Part shown: positions 36,423 to 45,602 of the stretch, in pieces
Layout of the letters: each line of letters opens with the position of its first letter
Numbering within the stretch: the stretch's first letter is position 1
DNA from: Dehalococcoidia bacterium
GTDB lineage: Bacteria; Chloroflexota; Dehalococcoidia; Lucifugimonadales; Lucifugimonadaceae
Direction of reading: 5' to 3'
NCBI GenBank assembly: GCA_022819585.1
Contig: JAJEGY010000035.1
Coordinates: forward strand, 1-64,000
DNA: 64,000 nucleotides
Position numbers and translations under genes: made by a program
Notes under the pieces: generated by a model
Told to the model about the DNA's origin: nothing
Seen by the model: only the letters and a program-made list of their open reading frames with translations
Databases searched by the model: none

Positions 36423-37178
36423 TCATTCCTCATCGGTTAATTCTTCGACTTTGTTTCGCAGTATCTGCTTTACGAAATCCGGTAACGTCTGCTGTGCATA
36501 TCTAGCTAATCTGACTAACTCTTCGTGTTCACCCACTTCATGGCCAGCCCAAATAAGTTCCAACCGTTTGACAAGTCGAAGCGCGACGTGATCGTATCTG
36601 CTGGGCGTTGCCCAATAGCATGAACGACACACCTCTTCTAAACGGTCATCTGTCCAATTCCTGCAATGTTCACACGACCATGATTTCGCTCGGTTGCACG
36701 AACCACATAGCAACATGAATTCCTCAGGTGGGGATTGTTCATCATCGCCTGCAACCTCATATGGGACACGATGATCAATCTGCAGATAACGAGGCTCGTA
36801 TTCGATCGAAAAGATCCCGCAACGTGATCCTAGCGTCTCTACGAGAGTGCTCTTGAGATTTTTCGGCCATGCTTGACGTCCACGTAGCTGGCCAGCCCGT
36901 ACGTCGTTTGGATCGCCAAACCGATAGGCCCCAATTTGTCTGCCATCTGAACCAGTTACATTAAAAGTCTCCAAAGGGATGCCAAGTTCTCGAACATCAC
37001 GCGCTGCTCGCGGAGGATGGTTATATCCATACGTATCCCGCAAATCTTCCGTAGTGATTGACCCATGTTCCAAAATGTGATCAATTACCGTTTTCGCACG
37101 TTTGGTTTTAACAGAATTCAAGAGTCGAAGGAAATCATCGGGAAGGTTTGAAGTACGTTGTTGATCTTCACTTGGCAT
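36423..37178 (-). CDS. HNH restriction endonuclease with N-terminal winged-helix region
   Basis: 251 aa. The N-terminal ~70 residues look like a winged helix ('TVIDHILEHGSITTEDLRDTYGYNHPPRAARDVRELGIP'). The core is HNH: 'YLQIDHRVPYEVAGDD' (Asp135-His136) and 'LLCGSCNRAKSW' (Cys158, Cys161, Asn162), with more zinc Cys in 'CEHC' and 'CRSC'. It is followed, 11 bases after its start on the same strand's upstream side, by the D12-class methyltransferase, so it should be the restriction half of the second system. It may nick or cut sites that the partner methylates. Confidence 0.87.
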   Translation of the reverse strand: MPSEDQQRTSNLPDDFLRLLNSVKTKRAKTVIDHILEHGSITTEDLRDTYGYNHPPRAARDVRELGIPLETFNVTGSDGRQIGAYRFGDPNDVRAGQLRGRQAWPKNLKSTLVETLGSRCGIFSIEYEPRYLQIDHRVPYEVAGDDEQSPPEEFMLLCGSCNRAKSWSCEHCRNWTDDRLEEVCRSCYWATPSRYDHVALRLVKRLELIWAGHEVGEHEELVRLARYAQQTLPDFVKQILRNKVEELTDEE

Positions 37179-37189
37179 ACTCTTTAACT

Positions 37190-38095
37190 CTATTGAAATA
37201 TCAGTTGAGTCGTTGCAGCAGGTTTGCGAGTCGCGCCGAGCGCTTGAAGTGCGGGAGAGATATAAAGCGATTCGTACGTTAACTCTGATCGCCCCAGTAA
37301 GGTGGCTTGTGTTGACCTGCCTGCCGATATTTCCACTCGAACGAGATCGAGATGGGCCGGTAACGGTTCACCGTAGACTCGGTCGCCGGTACGGCCATCG
37401 TAAGAGACAGCGAATGGAATATTCCGGTCATTTAGTTCCGCCAATTGGACACAAAACTCTTCGTGATCGAATTCTGGCAGATAACGGCGGTCACGTTGTC
37501 CCCGAACACCTTGGTACGGTGGGTCCATGTAAATAAAATCCCGTTCTTCGCACTCACGCAGCACTTTTTTGTAGTCCCAAGCCGTGAGTCTCGCTCTGTC
37601 ATGAAAAAGTTGTGAGGTGCGAGTTATTCGTCTGCACATCTCCGCCGGCCTAGCCCCCTTCCGTCGGTTGTCTGGAGTGTTGTTGAACTCTCCTCCGGCG
37701 TTGTAGCGAATTGCTGCCTTTACGCACCTAGCCAGCAAATACAAAAAATCCGCCGGTTCTTGCCGTTGATTAAAGCGATCTCGAACTTTGTCGAAAAACG
37801 CTCGCTCGCGTCCAAGTTGCTCAACCCACATTGCAGTGTATTGGTCGCCTAATTCCCTGGGATGGTCAATAATCTGTTGCCAAAGTGTCATCAACGCCAA
37901 ATGTGCGTCGTTTAGCCAAAACTCACCGGCGCGATTGCGATCAGCGACCGCAATGGACATCGCTGCTGAACCTGCAAATGGTTCGACGAATCTTGACATT
38001 CTCTTTGGAAGGTGATCTAAGATGATCGGCGCGATTCTGCGTTTGCTACCTTGGTACGGTATTGGTTGAGGTAACATCTTGCTTCTGTAATTCAT
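37190..38095 (-). CDS. D12-class DNA adenine methyltransferase (Dam-like)
   Basis: 301 aa with alpha-class order: 'PIPYQGSKRRIAPIILDHLP' and motif I 'FVEPFAGSAAM' (36-46), then 'FIYMDPPYQGVRGQ' (DPPY 191-194), as in Dam and DpnM. It methylates N6-adenine in a short palindrome that cannot be deduced. It lies just upstream of the HNH nuclease on the same strand and protects host DNA from it. Start could be 38095 or the Met six codons later. Confidence 0.92.
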   Translation of the reverse strand: MNYRSKMLPQPIPYQGSKRRIAPIILDHLPKRMSRFVEPFAGSAAMSIAVADRNRAGEFWLNDAHLALMTLWQQIIDHPRELGDQYTAMWVEQLGRERAFFDKVRDRFNQRQEPADFLYLLARCVKAAIRYNAGGEFNNTPDNRRKGARPAEMCRRITRTSQLFHDRARLTAWDYKKVLRECEERDFIYMDPPYQGVRGQRDRRYLPEFDHEEFCVQLAELNDRNIPFAVSYDGRTGDRVYGEPLPAHLDLVRVEISAGRSTQATLLGRSELTYESLYISPALQALGATRKPAATTQLIFQ

Positions 38096-38155
38096 AGGAA
38101 TTTCGGTTTCAATTCGGGTTCTCGATGGTAAACCTTCAGGAGCGACTTTCAGTCC

Positions 38156-38347
38156 TCATTTTTCGCCGAAGATCTGCAACAGCGCAACTATCGCAGCCAC
38201 TTCAGCAATCCCTACGCCAACCAACCACATCACTAGACGAGATTGTAGACGCTCAAGGTCGGCCTTAGTCGCTAGATGTTCATATTGACCTTCAAGCCGG
38301 CTGGCTCTCTGCTCCACCTTCGACAAACGTTGTTCAACTGAGACCAT
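38156..38347 (-). CDS. Small coiled-coil protein with a C-terminal membrane helix
   Basis: 63 aa: 'MVSVEQRLSKVEQRASRLEGQYEHLATKADLERLQSRL' is a heptad-rich coil, followed by the membrane helix 'VMWLVGVGIAEVAAIVALLQIF'. It resembles the protein at 53519-53749 in layout (coil then helix), so the genome appears to have a small family. No function known. Confidence 0.65.
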   Translation of the reverse strand: MVSVEQRLSKVEQRASRLEGQYEHLATKADLERLQSRLVMWLVGVGIAEVAAIVALLQIFGEK

Positions 38348-38629
38348 GTTTCCTTAATCACCTTTTCCTAGCGGGTCATCCGTTTATATCTGGATCAATC
38401 GCAACTGTGTTGGACACATTGCGGGTGTGCGGTTTTGCAACTGTCATCCCTTGATGGTTTATTCGAATTACCTCTAGTGTATCAACAATTCTCGCTTCCT
38501 CAAGATCCAATGTCACAAGCCAGAATCCTTCGTTTCACATCCCGCCGTCAAAGATCGCTGACCCCATCATCTCACCCCATATATCCTTAACCACGCAAAA
38601 ACAACCACCATCACAACCCACCTAACCCC

Positions 38630-39427
38630 ATGTCCCACCACTCCCTACACGACTCACCCTTCGACCTCACAGACAAGACCGCCTTCGTAACCGGCGGAAA
38701 CGGCGGCATCGGCCTTGGCATTGCCCAAGGTTTCATCGAGCATGGAGCCAACGTAGCGATAGCCGCTCGCAACGCCGACAAGCTCTCCTCAGCCGTCGAA
38801 ACCCTCACCCAAGCAGCCGGCGGCGAATCCTCCCACGTCCTCGCACTCTCCTGCGACGTCACCGACCGCGCATCTATCCAAGCCGCACTAGATGAGACGA
38901 TGTCCGCTTTCGGCGGATGGGACATCATCGTCAACAACGCAGGAACCAACCGACGCTCCGACGAGCCCCAGAACCTCTCCGACGAGGACTGGCGATACGT
39001 CATCGACACCAATCTCACCTCGATGCACAACGTCTCGTCCCTGACCTTCGATCACATGCGAGACAAGGGCGCCGGAAAATACATCAACATCGGCTCCATG
39101 ATGTCCATCTTCGGAACCGCATACGCCTCCGCTTACGCCGCATCCAAAGGCGGCGTTGTCCAGTACACAAAATCATGCGCCGTAGCATGGGCACGCCACA
39201 ACGTCCAGGCAAACGCCATTCTCCCCGGCTGGATCGTCACCGAGATGACCAATCAGTTCAAGGAACTCTTCCCTGAACGCTACAAACTGGTCCAAGAACG
39301 CACTCCCGCCGACCGCTGGGGCATCCCCGCCGACCTTGCCGGAACCGCGGTATTTCTAGCCTCAAAAGCCTCCGACTTCGTAACCGGCACCTCCATCCCA
39401 GTAGACGGCGGCTACTCCGTCTGGTAA
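38630..39427 (+). CDS. Short-chain dehydrogenase/reductase (SDR)
   Basis: 265-aa classical SDR. Rossmann motif 'VTGGNGGIGLGIA' (20-31), 'NNAG' (102-105), catalytic Ser156 in 'NIGSMMS', Tyr169 and Lys173 in 'YAASK'. The C-terminal 'GTSIPVDGGYSVW' is typical. It resembles gluconate 5-dehydrogenase and related sugar-acid reductases, but the substrate is not clear. A near-identical C-terminal fragment lies 1.6 kb downstream (41029-41313), with a HEPN-motif gene between them. Confidence 0.94.
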   Translation: MSHHSLHDSPFDLTDKTAFVTGGNGGIGLGIAQGFIEHGANVAIAARNADKLSSAVETLTQAAGGESSHVLALSCDVTDRASIQAALDETMSAFGGWDIIVNNAGTNRRSDEPQNLSDEDWRYVIDTNLTSMHNVSSLTFDHMRDKGAGKYINIGSMMSIFGTAYASAYAASKGGVVQYTKSCAVAWARHNVQANAILPGWIVTEMTNQFKELFPERYKLVQERTPADRWGIPADLAGTAVFLASKASDFVTGTSIPVDGGYSVW

Positions 39428-39573
39428 ATCTACGGGCTATCGGGTTGTTAGTCTTGTTGACCAAAGATATGGTTAGATGGGAGTTTGACCGAGTCCAATC
39501 ATTGCCGGGCCAATTGCCTTTAACCAGTCGGAAATGTCATGCCGACATGCCATATGTACTTCAATAAAGGGAA

Positions 39574-40950
39574 GTGATGAAATCAATTGAACAATTCGGT
39601 AAGCCTATGATTGATTATGAAGGTGTAGCGGAGGCCGAATTCAAGGATAACAACACAGCTCTTTCATTCAAAGGCTATTTCCAGGCTGCGCAATTCGATT
39701 CTGGACGGCTCGCGATTTCACTAGTGCCAACGGACGTTCAACGCCCACGGAGGATGACGATTGGAGGCGATACGAACCCTCAACTCTCATTTCAAGGTCA
39801 GGATTTGAATGGATGGGAATTGGAGACAATAGAACCGTTGTTCTTTTCAAGGTTGAGTTGGTTATTGGCGCCCATAGCAGAGCACCCTTCTCATCTGGAT
39901 TTCGGGGCTGGTTACATTTTGGCCAAGCAAAAGACTACGGCGAATAACACGTACCGTAAGGCGAAATTCGTGCTATCGAACTTCCTGTGGCACGACAACC
40001 AAGACGACGAACCAGAACCGTTAACGCTATGCGTGAACGGTCTTAGGGTTGCAATCGATCCTTTAGAAGAATACTCAAACATCGCGCGGAGGCTGGTCCA
40101 GACCAAGGGAATCGAACCGACTGCTTCGCTCTGTATCGAAAAACTCGATGGATCCGAAGCTCAGTTGTTTGAGTTTAAGGAAGACCTTGAAGAACTTCTC
40201 GTACCGTTGCGACTCGTCACTGGTAACTTCGTCGATTGGTACTTTGGCGAGGGCACCAGTGAGCGGGACGGAAAGACAATCGCAAGGATCCACAAGTACG
40301 TTGCTACTAACAGATATTCGAATACAGTTACCTTCCGACCGACTAGGAGCTCACAAATCAGCCTAGTGCCGAAGTTAGACTTAAATGAACTTATAGAGGC
40401 ATATTTCGATCCTCGCAATCAGGGCCTCGATCATGCGACATTGAGGGAGTTAATCCACTATTTCACTAATGCTTGTGACGATTCCTCTTTTCTGGAATCT
40501 AGGGGATTACTGGCTTCCACCCTCACGGAGTTGATTTCCGCAAAGTATGCCGCCGTAACTACGATGTCCGAATTCATCCCGAAGCCTGTTTTCGATGTCA
40601 GAATTAGGCCATCCGTAGTGTCAACGATCAATGCAACTGAGTTAATAGGGAAACACAAACAACATCTAACAAATCAGTTGCAGGGTGCGTTTCGAACTAC
40701 GTTTCGCCAAAAATTAAGGAATATGGTGAGCGAAGTAGGGCTAACGTTGAACCGAGATGAGGTAAGTCGGATTGTAAATATACGCAATCATCTCGTACAC
40801 GAAGGAACTTATCGTTCGGACTTCGAAAGTGGTAGTTGGTACGAGGATTATCAGTTCATGATCTGGATAAACTTCATCGCTCTCTGCCGGTTATCCGGTT
40901 ATAAAGGCGACCTACCTGAATATCCATCTGGCAGACTATTCACGGTATAG
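39574..40950 (+). CDS. HEPN-motif protein, possible ApeA-like antiphage effector
   Basis: 458 aa beginning MMKSIEQFGKPMIDYEG after a ribosome site (GGGAAGTG). Near the C-terminus it carries 'RIVNIRNHLVHEG', i.e. Arg404-Asn405-x3-His409, the RNxxxH motif of HEPN ribonucleases. The N-terminal half ('NNTALSFKGYFQAAQFDSGRLAISLVP') is beta-rich, similar in layout to ApeA N-terminal domains, but that match is weak. It is AT-richer than its neighbours and sits between an intact SDR and a fragment of a second SDR copy, next to restriction systems. A translation-blocking defence role is inferred, not shown. Confidence 0.7.
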   Translation: MMKSIEQFGKPMIDYEGVAEAEFKDNNTALSFKGYFQAAQFDSGRLAISLVPTDVQRPRRMTIGGDTNPQLSFQGQDLNGWELETIEPLFFSRLSWLLAPIAEHPSHLDFGAGYILAKQKTTANNTYRKAKFVLSNFLWHDNQDDEPEPLTLCVNGLRVAIDPLEEYSNIARRLVQTKGIEPTASLCIEKLDGSEAQLFEFKEDLEELLVPLRLVTGNFVDWYFGEGTSERDGKTIARIHKYVATNRYSNTVTFRPTRSSQISLVPKLDLNELIEAYFDPRNQGLDHATLRELIHYFTNACDDSSFLESRGLLASTLTELISAKYAAVTTMSEFIPKPVFDVRIRPSVVSTINATELIGKHKQHLTNQLQGAFRTTFRQKLRNMVSEVGLTLNRDEVSRIVNIRNHLVHEGTYRSDFESGSWYEDYQFMIWINFIALCRLSGYKGDLPEYPSGRLFTV

Positions 40951-41028
40951 GTTCCTATCCGAGAACCATGTCGGCGTCAATCCCAAACCGATGTCGCGGG
41001 TGTTTGCTGAATCTTCTTCGACGCGTCG

Positions 41029-41313
41029 CCCAAAGGCGGCGTAGTCCAGTACACAAAGTCCTGCGCCGTAGCATGGGCCCGCCACAACGTCCAGGCAAAC
41101 GCCATCCTCCCCGGCTGGATCGTCACCGAAATGACCAACCAGTTCAAGGAACTTTTCCCCGAACGCTACAAACTAGTCCAAGAACGCACCCCCGCAGACC
41201 GCTGGGGGAACCCCGCAGACCTCGCCGGAACCGCCGTATTCCTAGCATCAAACGCCTCCGACTTCGTAACCGGAACCTCCATACCAGTAGACGGCGGCTA
41301 CTCCGTCTGGTAA
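41029..41313 (+). pseudogene. 3' fragment of a second SDR copy
   Basis: From 'SPKGGVVQYTKSCAVAWARHNVQANAILPGWIVTEMTNQFKELFPERYKLVQERTPADRWGNPADLAGTAVFLASNASDFVTGTSIPVDGGYSVW', the sequence is nearly the same as residues 172-265 of the SDR at 38630-39427. The frame closes upstream by TGA at 41008-41010 and has no start, so the Rossmann half is missing. The DNA differs at wobble positions, which suggests an old paralogue rather than a very recent copy. Confidence 0.9.
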
Positions 41314-41595
41314 ACCACCCTTACACTTCATTCCCGGCGAAATCAGAAACCCAAAGGGCAACGCCACCCGTAGCGGCCGTTCGTGAACGGTCCGGGAGGG
41401 GCTGTGAAGGGAGCAAAGCGGGCCTTCGCAGAATGATGGACTCCCCCAGCCGAAAAGCCCCAGACCTTCGCCTGCCGCTAAATACCAACCGTCAACCTCC
41501 ACCATCATGCTCATCATTCAAAATCATATTCGTCATGGTTCCAATCAAAACCCGTGCAAAACCCGTTTTACATACGGGAACTACCATTTCACGCC
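41314..41595. other. Intergenic region with a palindrome and possible dispersed repeat
   Basis: No gene is accepted here. It contains a perfect palindrome CCGTTC-GT-GAACGG at 41377-41390 and GC-rich sequence that looks like repetitive intergenic DNA. Its minus-strand translation ('SPSRTVHERPLRVALPFGFLISPG') resembles spurious peptides from dispersed repeats. Possible regulatory sites for pstB are not recognisable. Confidence 0.4.
41377..41390. repeat. Perfect inverted repeat CCGTTC-GT-GAACGG
   Basis: Two 6-base arms around a 2-base loop in the GC-rich gap before pstB. It may be part of a larger dispersed repeat or a weak terminator for the SDR fragment. No T-run follows. Confidence 0.45.
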
Positions 41596-42390
41596 ATGCA
41601 GGAATCCATAATCACCTTCGATGACCAAGACCTCGTCCTCGAAGCCGAGAACATGAGCATCCACTACGGTTCTACGCTGGCCGTCGAAGATGTCTCAATG
41701 CAGATTCCACGCAACACGATCGTGTCCCTTATCGGGCCGTCTGGGTGCGGCAAGAGCACCATTCTGCGCTGCTTCAACCGGATGAACGACCTCATCCCAA
41801 GCGCACGCGTCTCCGGAAACATCAAATACCAAGGCGTAAACATCTACGACGATGACGTCGATCCAACCGACATCCGCTTCCGCATCGGAATGGTCTTTCA
41901 ACGTCCAAACCCGTTCCCTAAAAGCATCTACGACAACGTCGCCTTCGGTCCTAGGGTCAACGGACTCACCAAAGACCTAGACCGCGTCGTGGAAGAGTCG
42001 CTACGACGCGCGGCGCTTTGGGACGAAGTCAAAGACCGCCTCAACGAAAGCGGACTCGCCATATCCGGTGGACAGCAGCAACGCCTCTGCATCGCCCGCG
42101 CACTCGCCGTCGACCCTGATGTTGTCCTCATGGATGAGCCCGCTTCTGCTCTCGACCCCATCTCCACACAGGCCATCGAAGACCTCATTCGTGAACTCGC
42201 ACAAGAGGTAACGATTATCATCGTCACGCATAACATGCAGCAGGCAACCCGGATCTCAGACTATGCCGCCGTCATGATGGTCGCCGAAGACCGCGTCGGA
42301 CACCTCATCGAATACGGCACCAATGAGCAGGTCTTCGGAAATCCCGTCGACCCACGAACCGAAGCGTACGTTACCGGACGCATCGGCTAG
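41596..42390 (+). CDS. pstB: Phosphate ABC transporter ATP-binding protein
   Basis: 264 aa from ATG 41596 ([12 protein letters not shown]); the track's GTG start at 41554 is possible but lacks support. Walker A is 'GPSGCGKST', the PstB-specific sequence '[61 protein letters not shown]' is complete, the signature is '[15 protein letters not shown]' and Walker B 'VVLMDEP'. It powers phosphate import. The PstS, PstC and PstA genes are not in this window; only phoU follows, 20 bases later. Confidence 0.96.
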   Translation: MQESIITFDDQDLVLEAENMSIHYGSTLAVEDVSMQIPRNTIVSLIGPSGCGKSTILRCFNRMNDLIPSARVSGNIKYQGVNIYDDDVDPTDIRFRIGMVFQRPNPFPKSIYDNVAFGPRVNGLTKDLDRVVEESLRRAALWDEVKDRLNESGLAISGGQQQRLCIARALAVDPDVVLMDEPASALDPISTQAIEDLIRELAQEVTIIIVTHNMQQATRISDYAAVMMVAEDRVGHLIEYGTNEQVFGNPVDPRTEAYVTGRIG

Positions 42391-42410
42391 GAAAGCGAGG
42401 GCACTACACG

Positions 42411-43103
42411 ATGCCCAACGAACAACTCGACTACAACCTCGCACATCTCGAAGGTGAAATCGTCCTCCTCGGCGGACTAGTCGAAACCGCCATCTTTAAA
42501 GCCGTCAGAGCACTGCGCTACCGGGACCTCGACCTATCCCGCGAAGTGATAGCCGAGGATGACCGCATCGACGAATTCGAGACCAAAATCCAGAACGACT
42601 GCGTGGAACAGATCCGCCGCCAAGCCCCCCTCGCCGCCGACCTGCGACGCATCATCGGAATGATGTTCATCGCAAACGAACTCGAGCGCATGGGCGACTA
42701 CGCGGAAGGCATCGCCAAAGTCTCCATAAACATGGGTCACGAAGCGCCGCTGAAAGAGCTGGAAGACATTCCTAAAATGGCCGATCTCGCCGTCTCTATG
42801 ATGAAGCGAAGCATCGACGCCATGACCACCACAAACCGAGAAGACTCCGCACGCATCGCCCTAGAGATCGAAAATGACGATGACGAAGTCGACCGCTTAT
42901 ACCAAAAGGTCCAATCAGACATCCTCACACTAGTCGAGGAAAACCGAGAACGTGCCGTTCGTGGAACCTACCTGTTATGGGTCGCGCACAACATCGAACG
43001 GGTCGCCGATCGATCGACCAACATCGCCGAACGGGCTATCTACATGTCCACAGGCATCATCGTAGGGGGCAACGCCGAAGCCCAAGCGGCTGTTCTGAGC
43101 TAG
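42411..43103 (+). CDS. phoU: Phosphate-signaling protein PhoU
   Basis: 230-aa all-helical protein with two PhoU three-helix units: 'LEGEIVLLGGLVETAIFKAVRALRYRD' plus 'RRIIGMMFIANELERMGDYAEGIAK', and 'VSMMKRSIDAMTTTN' plus 'LLWVAHNIERVADRSTNIAERAIYM'. The E(x)ERxxD and NIERVxD metal-cluster motifs are intact. PhoU restrains the Pst transporter and the phosphate regulon; its place after pstB is standard. Confidence 0.96.
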   Translation: MPNEQLDYNLAHLEGEIVLLGGLVETAIFKAVRALRYRDLDLSREVIAEDDRIDEFETKIQNDCVEQIRRQAPLAADLRRIIGMMFIANELERMGDYAEGIAKVSINMGHEAPLKELEDIPKMADLAVSMMKRSIDAMTTTNREDSARIALEIENDDDEVDRLYQKVQSDILTLVEENRERAVRGTYLLWVAHNIERVADRSTNIAERAIYMSTGIIVGGNAEAQAAVLS

Positions 43104-44359
43104 GCACCTGGATCCAACATATCCACCGCCACCGTCGCCCAACCAAAATCGGTTCCGCGCAACCCGCGACCGGTTAACGGCGAGTAAAACTCCCTGAAAT
43201 CCCGACTCGCCATCTCAACCGACTTCGTCTCAATCATCTGAGCGATGTCATCAAATCCATGCCGACGCAACCCACGCGCCAGCAGCCAGTTCAAGTTCAA
43301 ACACACCGGCCCCCGCCAAATCGTCGACTCACCCTCGGCATCGAACGTCGGCTCCGAAACAGCCACACTCGGCACCGGATACTCCGTCCAAAACGCGTCC
43401 TCATTCGTCAGGTGCCGCTCAACGACCTTCGCAACCTTCTCGTAGTCCTGTCCAGCAATAATCAGCGGAAAAATCGATCCCACAGCCAGAGTCTCATCCC
43501 GAAGCTGCTCTTTCCCTCTTAGATACACCCATCTTCCGAACTCCTCATCCCAACACATCTCGTTCAACGCTCGCGTCGTCCGATCCCGCATCTCACGCGC
43601 CGACACCGCCTCGTCTCCCTGATCCAACAACTCGTGCAACGCACCAATCGCGTCCCATCCATCTGCATATACCGCATTCATGAACGGCTCGATCAACACG
43701 AACCGATTCCTATCCCGCAACCGTCGATAATCATGTCCTTTACCAAAGAGCGAATTGTGCCAATCTAACAACCAGTTCTTCCACAGCAATTGCCGACGCC
43801 CGGGCATATCCAACCCAAGTTCAGCATCATACGCAGGTGAGTTGTCCAACCCGCACTCATACGGCGAAACAACCCCGATCAACCCTTCACCATCAGGGTC
43901 CCGCTCCCTGCTCAACCACTCGTAAAACCGCCTCACCCGCGGTAGCATCTGGCGAGCGAACTCTAAATCACCCGACTCCTCGACAACGCGCAGCAAAGCA
44001 TGAGCCAACACCGGAGGTTGGATCATCCCCGAATTCCGCCGACGCCAATCCCCGAAACTGCTCTGACCAGCCGCCGCACTCGCAAACGCTCCCCATCGCC
44101 CCCAATACGTCATATGACCCACTAAGCCATCTGCCCGTTGCGGTATTAACAGCGTCACCAACTCCGCCTTCGCCAACTCCACATCCAGCGTCGACAATGC
44201 AATCGCATGAAAGCAAGAATCCCAGAACCACTGCCACTCATACCGACCTACCGACGGCATCACATAAGTGAACCGCTGCCCATAGTACGGATCGAACCCC
44301 GTCCGCACATTCCGCAGCATCTGGTCCAAAGCCCTAGACCGCAGGTCTTCACTGTTCAT
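43100..44359 (-). CDS. GH63-like glycoside hydrolase (mannosylglycerate-hydrolase type)
   Basis: 419 aa from ATG 44359 (MNSEDLRSRALDQML); the track's longer start lies in the divergent kinase gene. The sequence is an (alpha/alpha)6-barrel: 'YEWQWFWDSCFHAIAL', 'GLIGVVSPYECGLDNSPAYD' and 'STIWRGPVCLNLNWLLARGLRRHG'. The motifs resemble bacterial GH63 enzymes that hydrolyse mannosylglycerate or glucosylglycerate, compatible solutes; that substrate is an inference. It is divergent from the ROK kinase, which would phosphorylate the released sugar. Confidence 0.82.
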   Translation of the reverse strand: MNSEDLRSRALDQMLRNVRTGFDPYYGQRFTYVMPSVGRYEWQWFWDSCFHAIALSTLDVELAKAELVTLLIPQRADGLVGHMTYWGRWGAFASAAAGQSSFGDWRRRNSGMIQPPVLAHALLRVVEESGDLEFARQMLPRVRRFYEWLSRERDPDGEGLIGVVSPYECGLDNSPAYDAELGLDMPGRRQLLWKNWLLDWHNSLFGKGHDYRRLRDRNRFVLIEPFMNAVYADGWDAIGALHELLDQGDEAVSAREMRDRTTRALNEMCWDEEFGRWVYLRGKEQLRDETLAVGSIFPLIIAGQDYEKVAKVVERHLTNEDAFWTEYPVPSVAVSEPTFDAEGESTIWRGPVCLNLNWLLARGLRRHGFDDIAQMIETKSVEMASRDFREFYSPLTGRGLRGTDFGWATVAVDMLDPGA

Positions 44360-44413
44360 TACTACGAGGTTAATCAATAATCCTGTTCGGGCTAGCAAAT
44401 TAACATCACCCCC

Positions 44414-45406
44414 ATGATCAAAACCGACAGCACTTCCAACCTGACCGCCGCCGGTGACATCGGCGGAACCCAGATCCGAGCCGCGCTGGTCAACCGCGAC
44501 GGCAAAATTCTCGCAGAATCCGTCGGACAAACCCTCCCCGAACGCGGCATCCAAGACGCCGCAACTCGCCTTTCAGACCTCATCCACGAAGTCACCTCCC
44601 AAACCGATGGTGTAGTAGGACTCGTCGTCTCAACCGCAGGCCCAATCAATCCAGCATCAGGCACCTACGACCACCCGCCCAACCTCACAGGCTGGCATGG
44701 CAAGACGATGAAGCCAGACCTCGAACGCCTAACAGGTCTGCCCGTCGCCATCGGCCACGATGCAACTCTTGCCGCCCTCGCAGAGACACGTTTCGGACCA
44801 TTCAAAGGTTCACAAAACCTCGTCTACGTCACCATCAGCACTGGCATTGGCGGAGGCATAGTCGCCAACGGCCAGATGGTCACAGGCTCCACCGGCCAAG
44901 CCGGCGAACTCGGACACATCAGCGTTCGCACAGACAGCGAAGCCTTGAGTTGCGGTGTCGGTTGCCACGGGTGCTTCGAAGGCAACGCCTCAGGCCCCAA
45001 TATCGGCAGAGTGGCCCGCCAAGCAGCCCGGAACGATCCTGTCAACGCCGCAAAACTGATCGAACTAGCAGGCGGAGAAATCGAAAACATCGACGCGCGC
45101 TTAGCCTTCCAAGCCGCAGAACAAAGCGATCCCGTCGCTGAGAAGGTCATCCTCCAGGTGATCGAAAACGTCGGACGCGGCCTCGCCAGCATCCTCGCCG
45201 TCCTCGACCCCGACGGTGTCATCGTGGGCGGCGGAGTAGTCCACAGTCTCGAAAGTCGCTGGGACGAAGTCATCGACGCCGTCAGAACCTACGCTCTCCC
45301 TCGCTACCAGACCCGCGGCATCCCCGTATCAGTCACCCAACTCGGCGACGACGTAAGTCTCATCGGAGCCTCGGTCCTATCCTTCTCCCGCTTCGGCGCC
45401 TCTTAG
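44414..45406 (+). CDS. ROK-family sugar kinase (glucokinase-like)
   Basis: 330 aa. Nucleotide-binding motif 'AAGDIGGTQIRAALVNRDG' at the N-terminus, then 'VGLVVSTAGPINPASG', 'TISTGIGGGIV', and the ROK zinc signature region 'AGELGHISVRTDSEALSCGVGCHGCFEGNASG'. Catalytic Asp is in 'IGHDATLAALAE'. It probably phosphorylates glucose or a related hexose. Divergent from the GH63-like gene over a 54-base gap. Confidence 0.92.
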   Translation: MIKTDSTSNLTAAGDIGGTQIRAALVNRDGKILAESVGQTLPERGIQDAATRLSDLIHEVTSQTDGVVGLVVSTAGPINPASGTYDHPPNLTGWHGKTMKPDLERLTGLPVAIGHDATLAALAETRFGPFKGSQNLVYVTISTGIGGGIVANGQMVTGSTGQAGELGHISVRTDSEALSCGVGCHGCFEGNASGPNIGRVARQAARNDPVNAAKLIELAGGEIENIDARLAFQAAEQSDPVAEKVILQVIENVGRGLASILAVLDPDGVIVGGGVVHSLESRWDEVIDAVRTYALPRYQTRGIPVSVTQLGDDVSLIGASVLSFSRFGAS

Positions 45407-45487
45407 TGAACTCAGCATCGACAGCGAAGCAAGTTTAGCTAAGGGTCTAGAAATCGCCTCCGCGTATAATCGAGGTTAGTTCAGCGT

Positions 45488-45564
<77 letters not shown>

Positions 45565-45602
45565 TTCCCATTCCTCGCTTCCCTAACGGTCGCAATCCCT
45601 AG

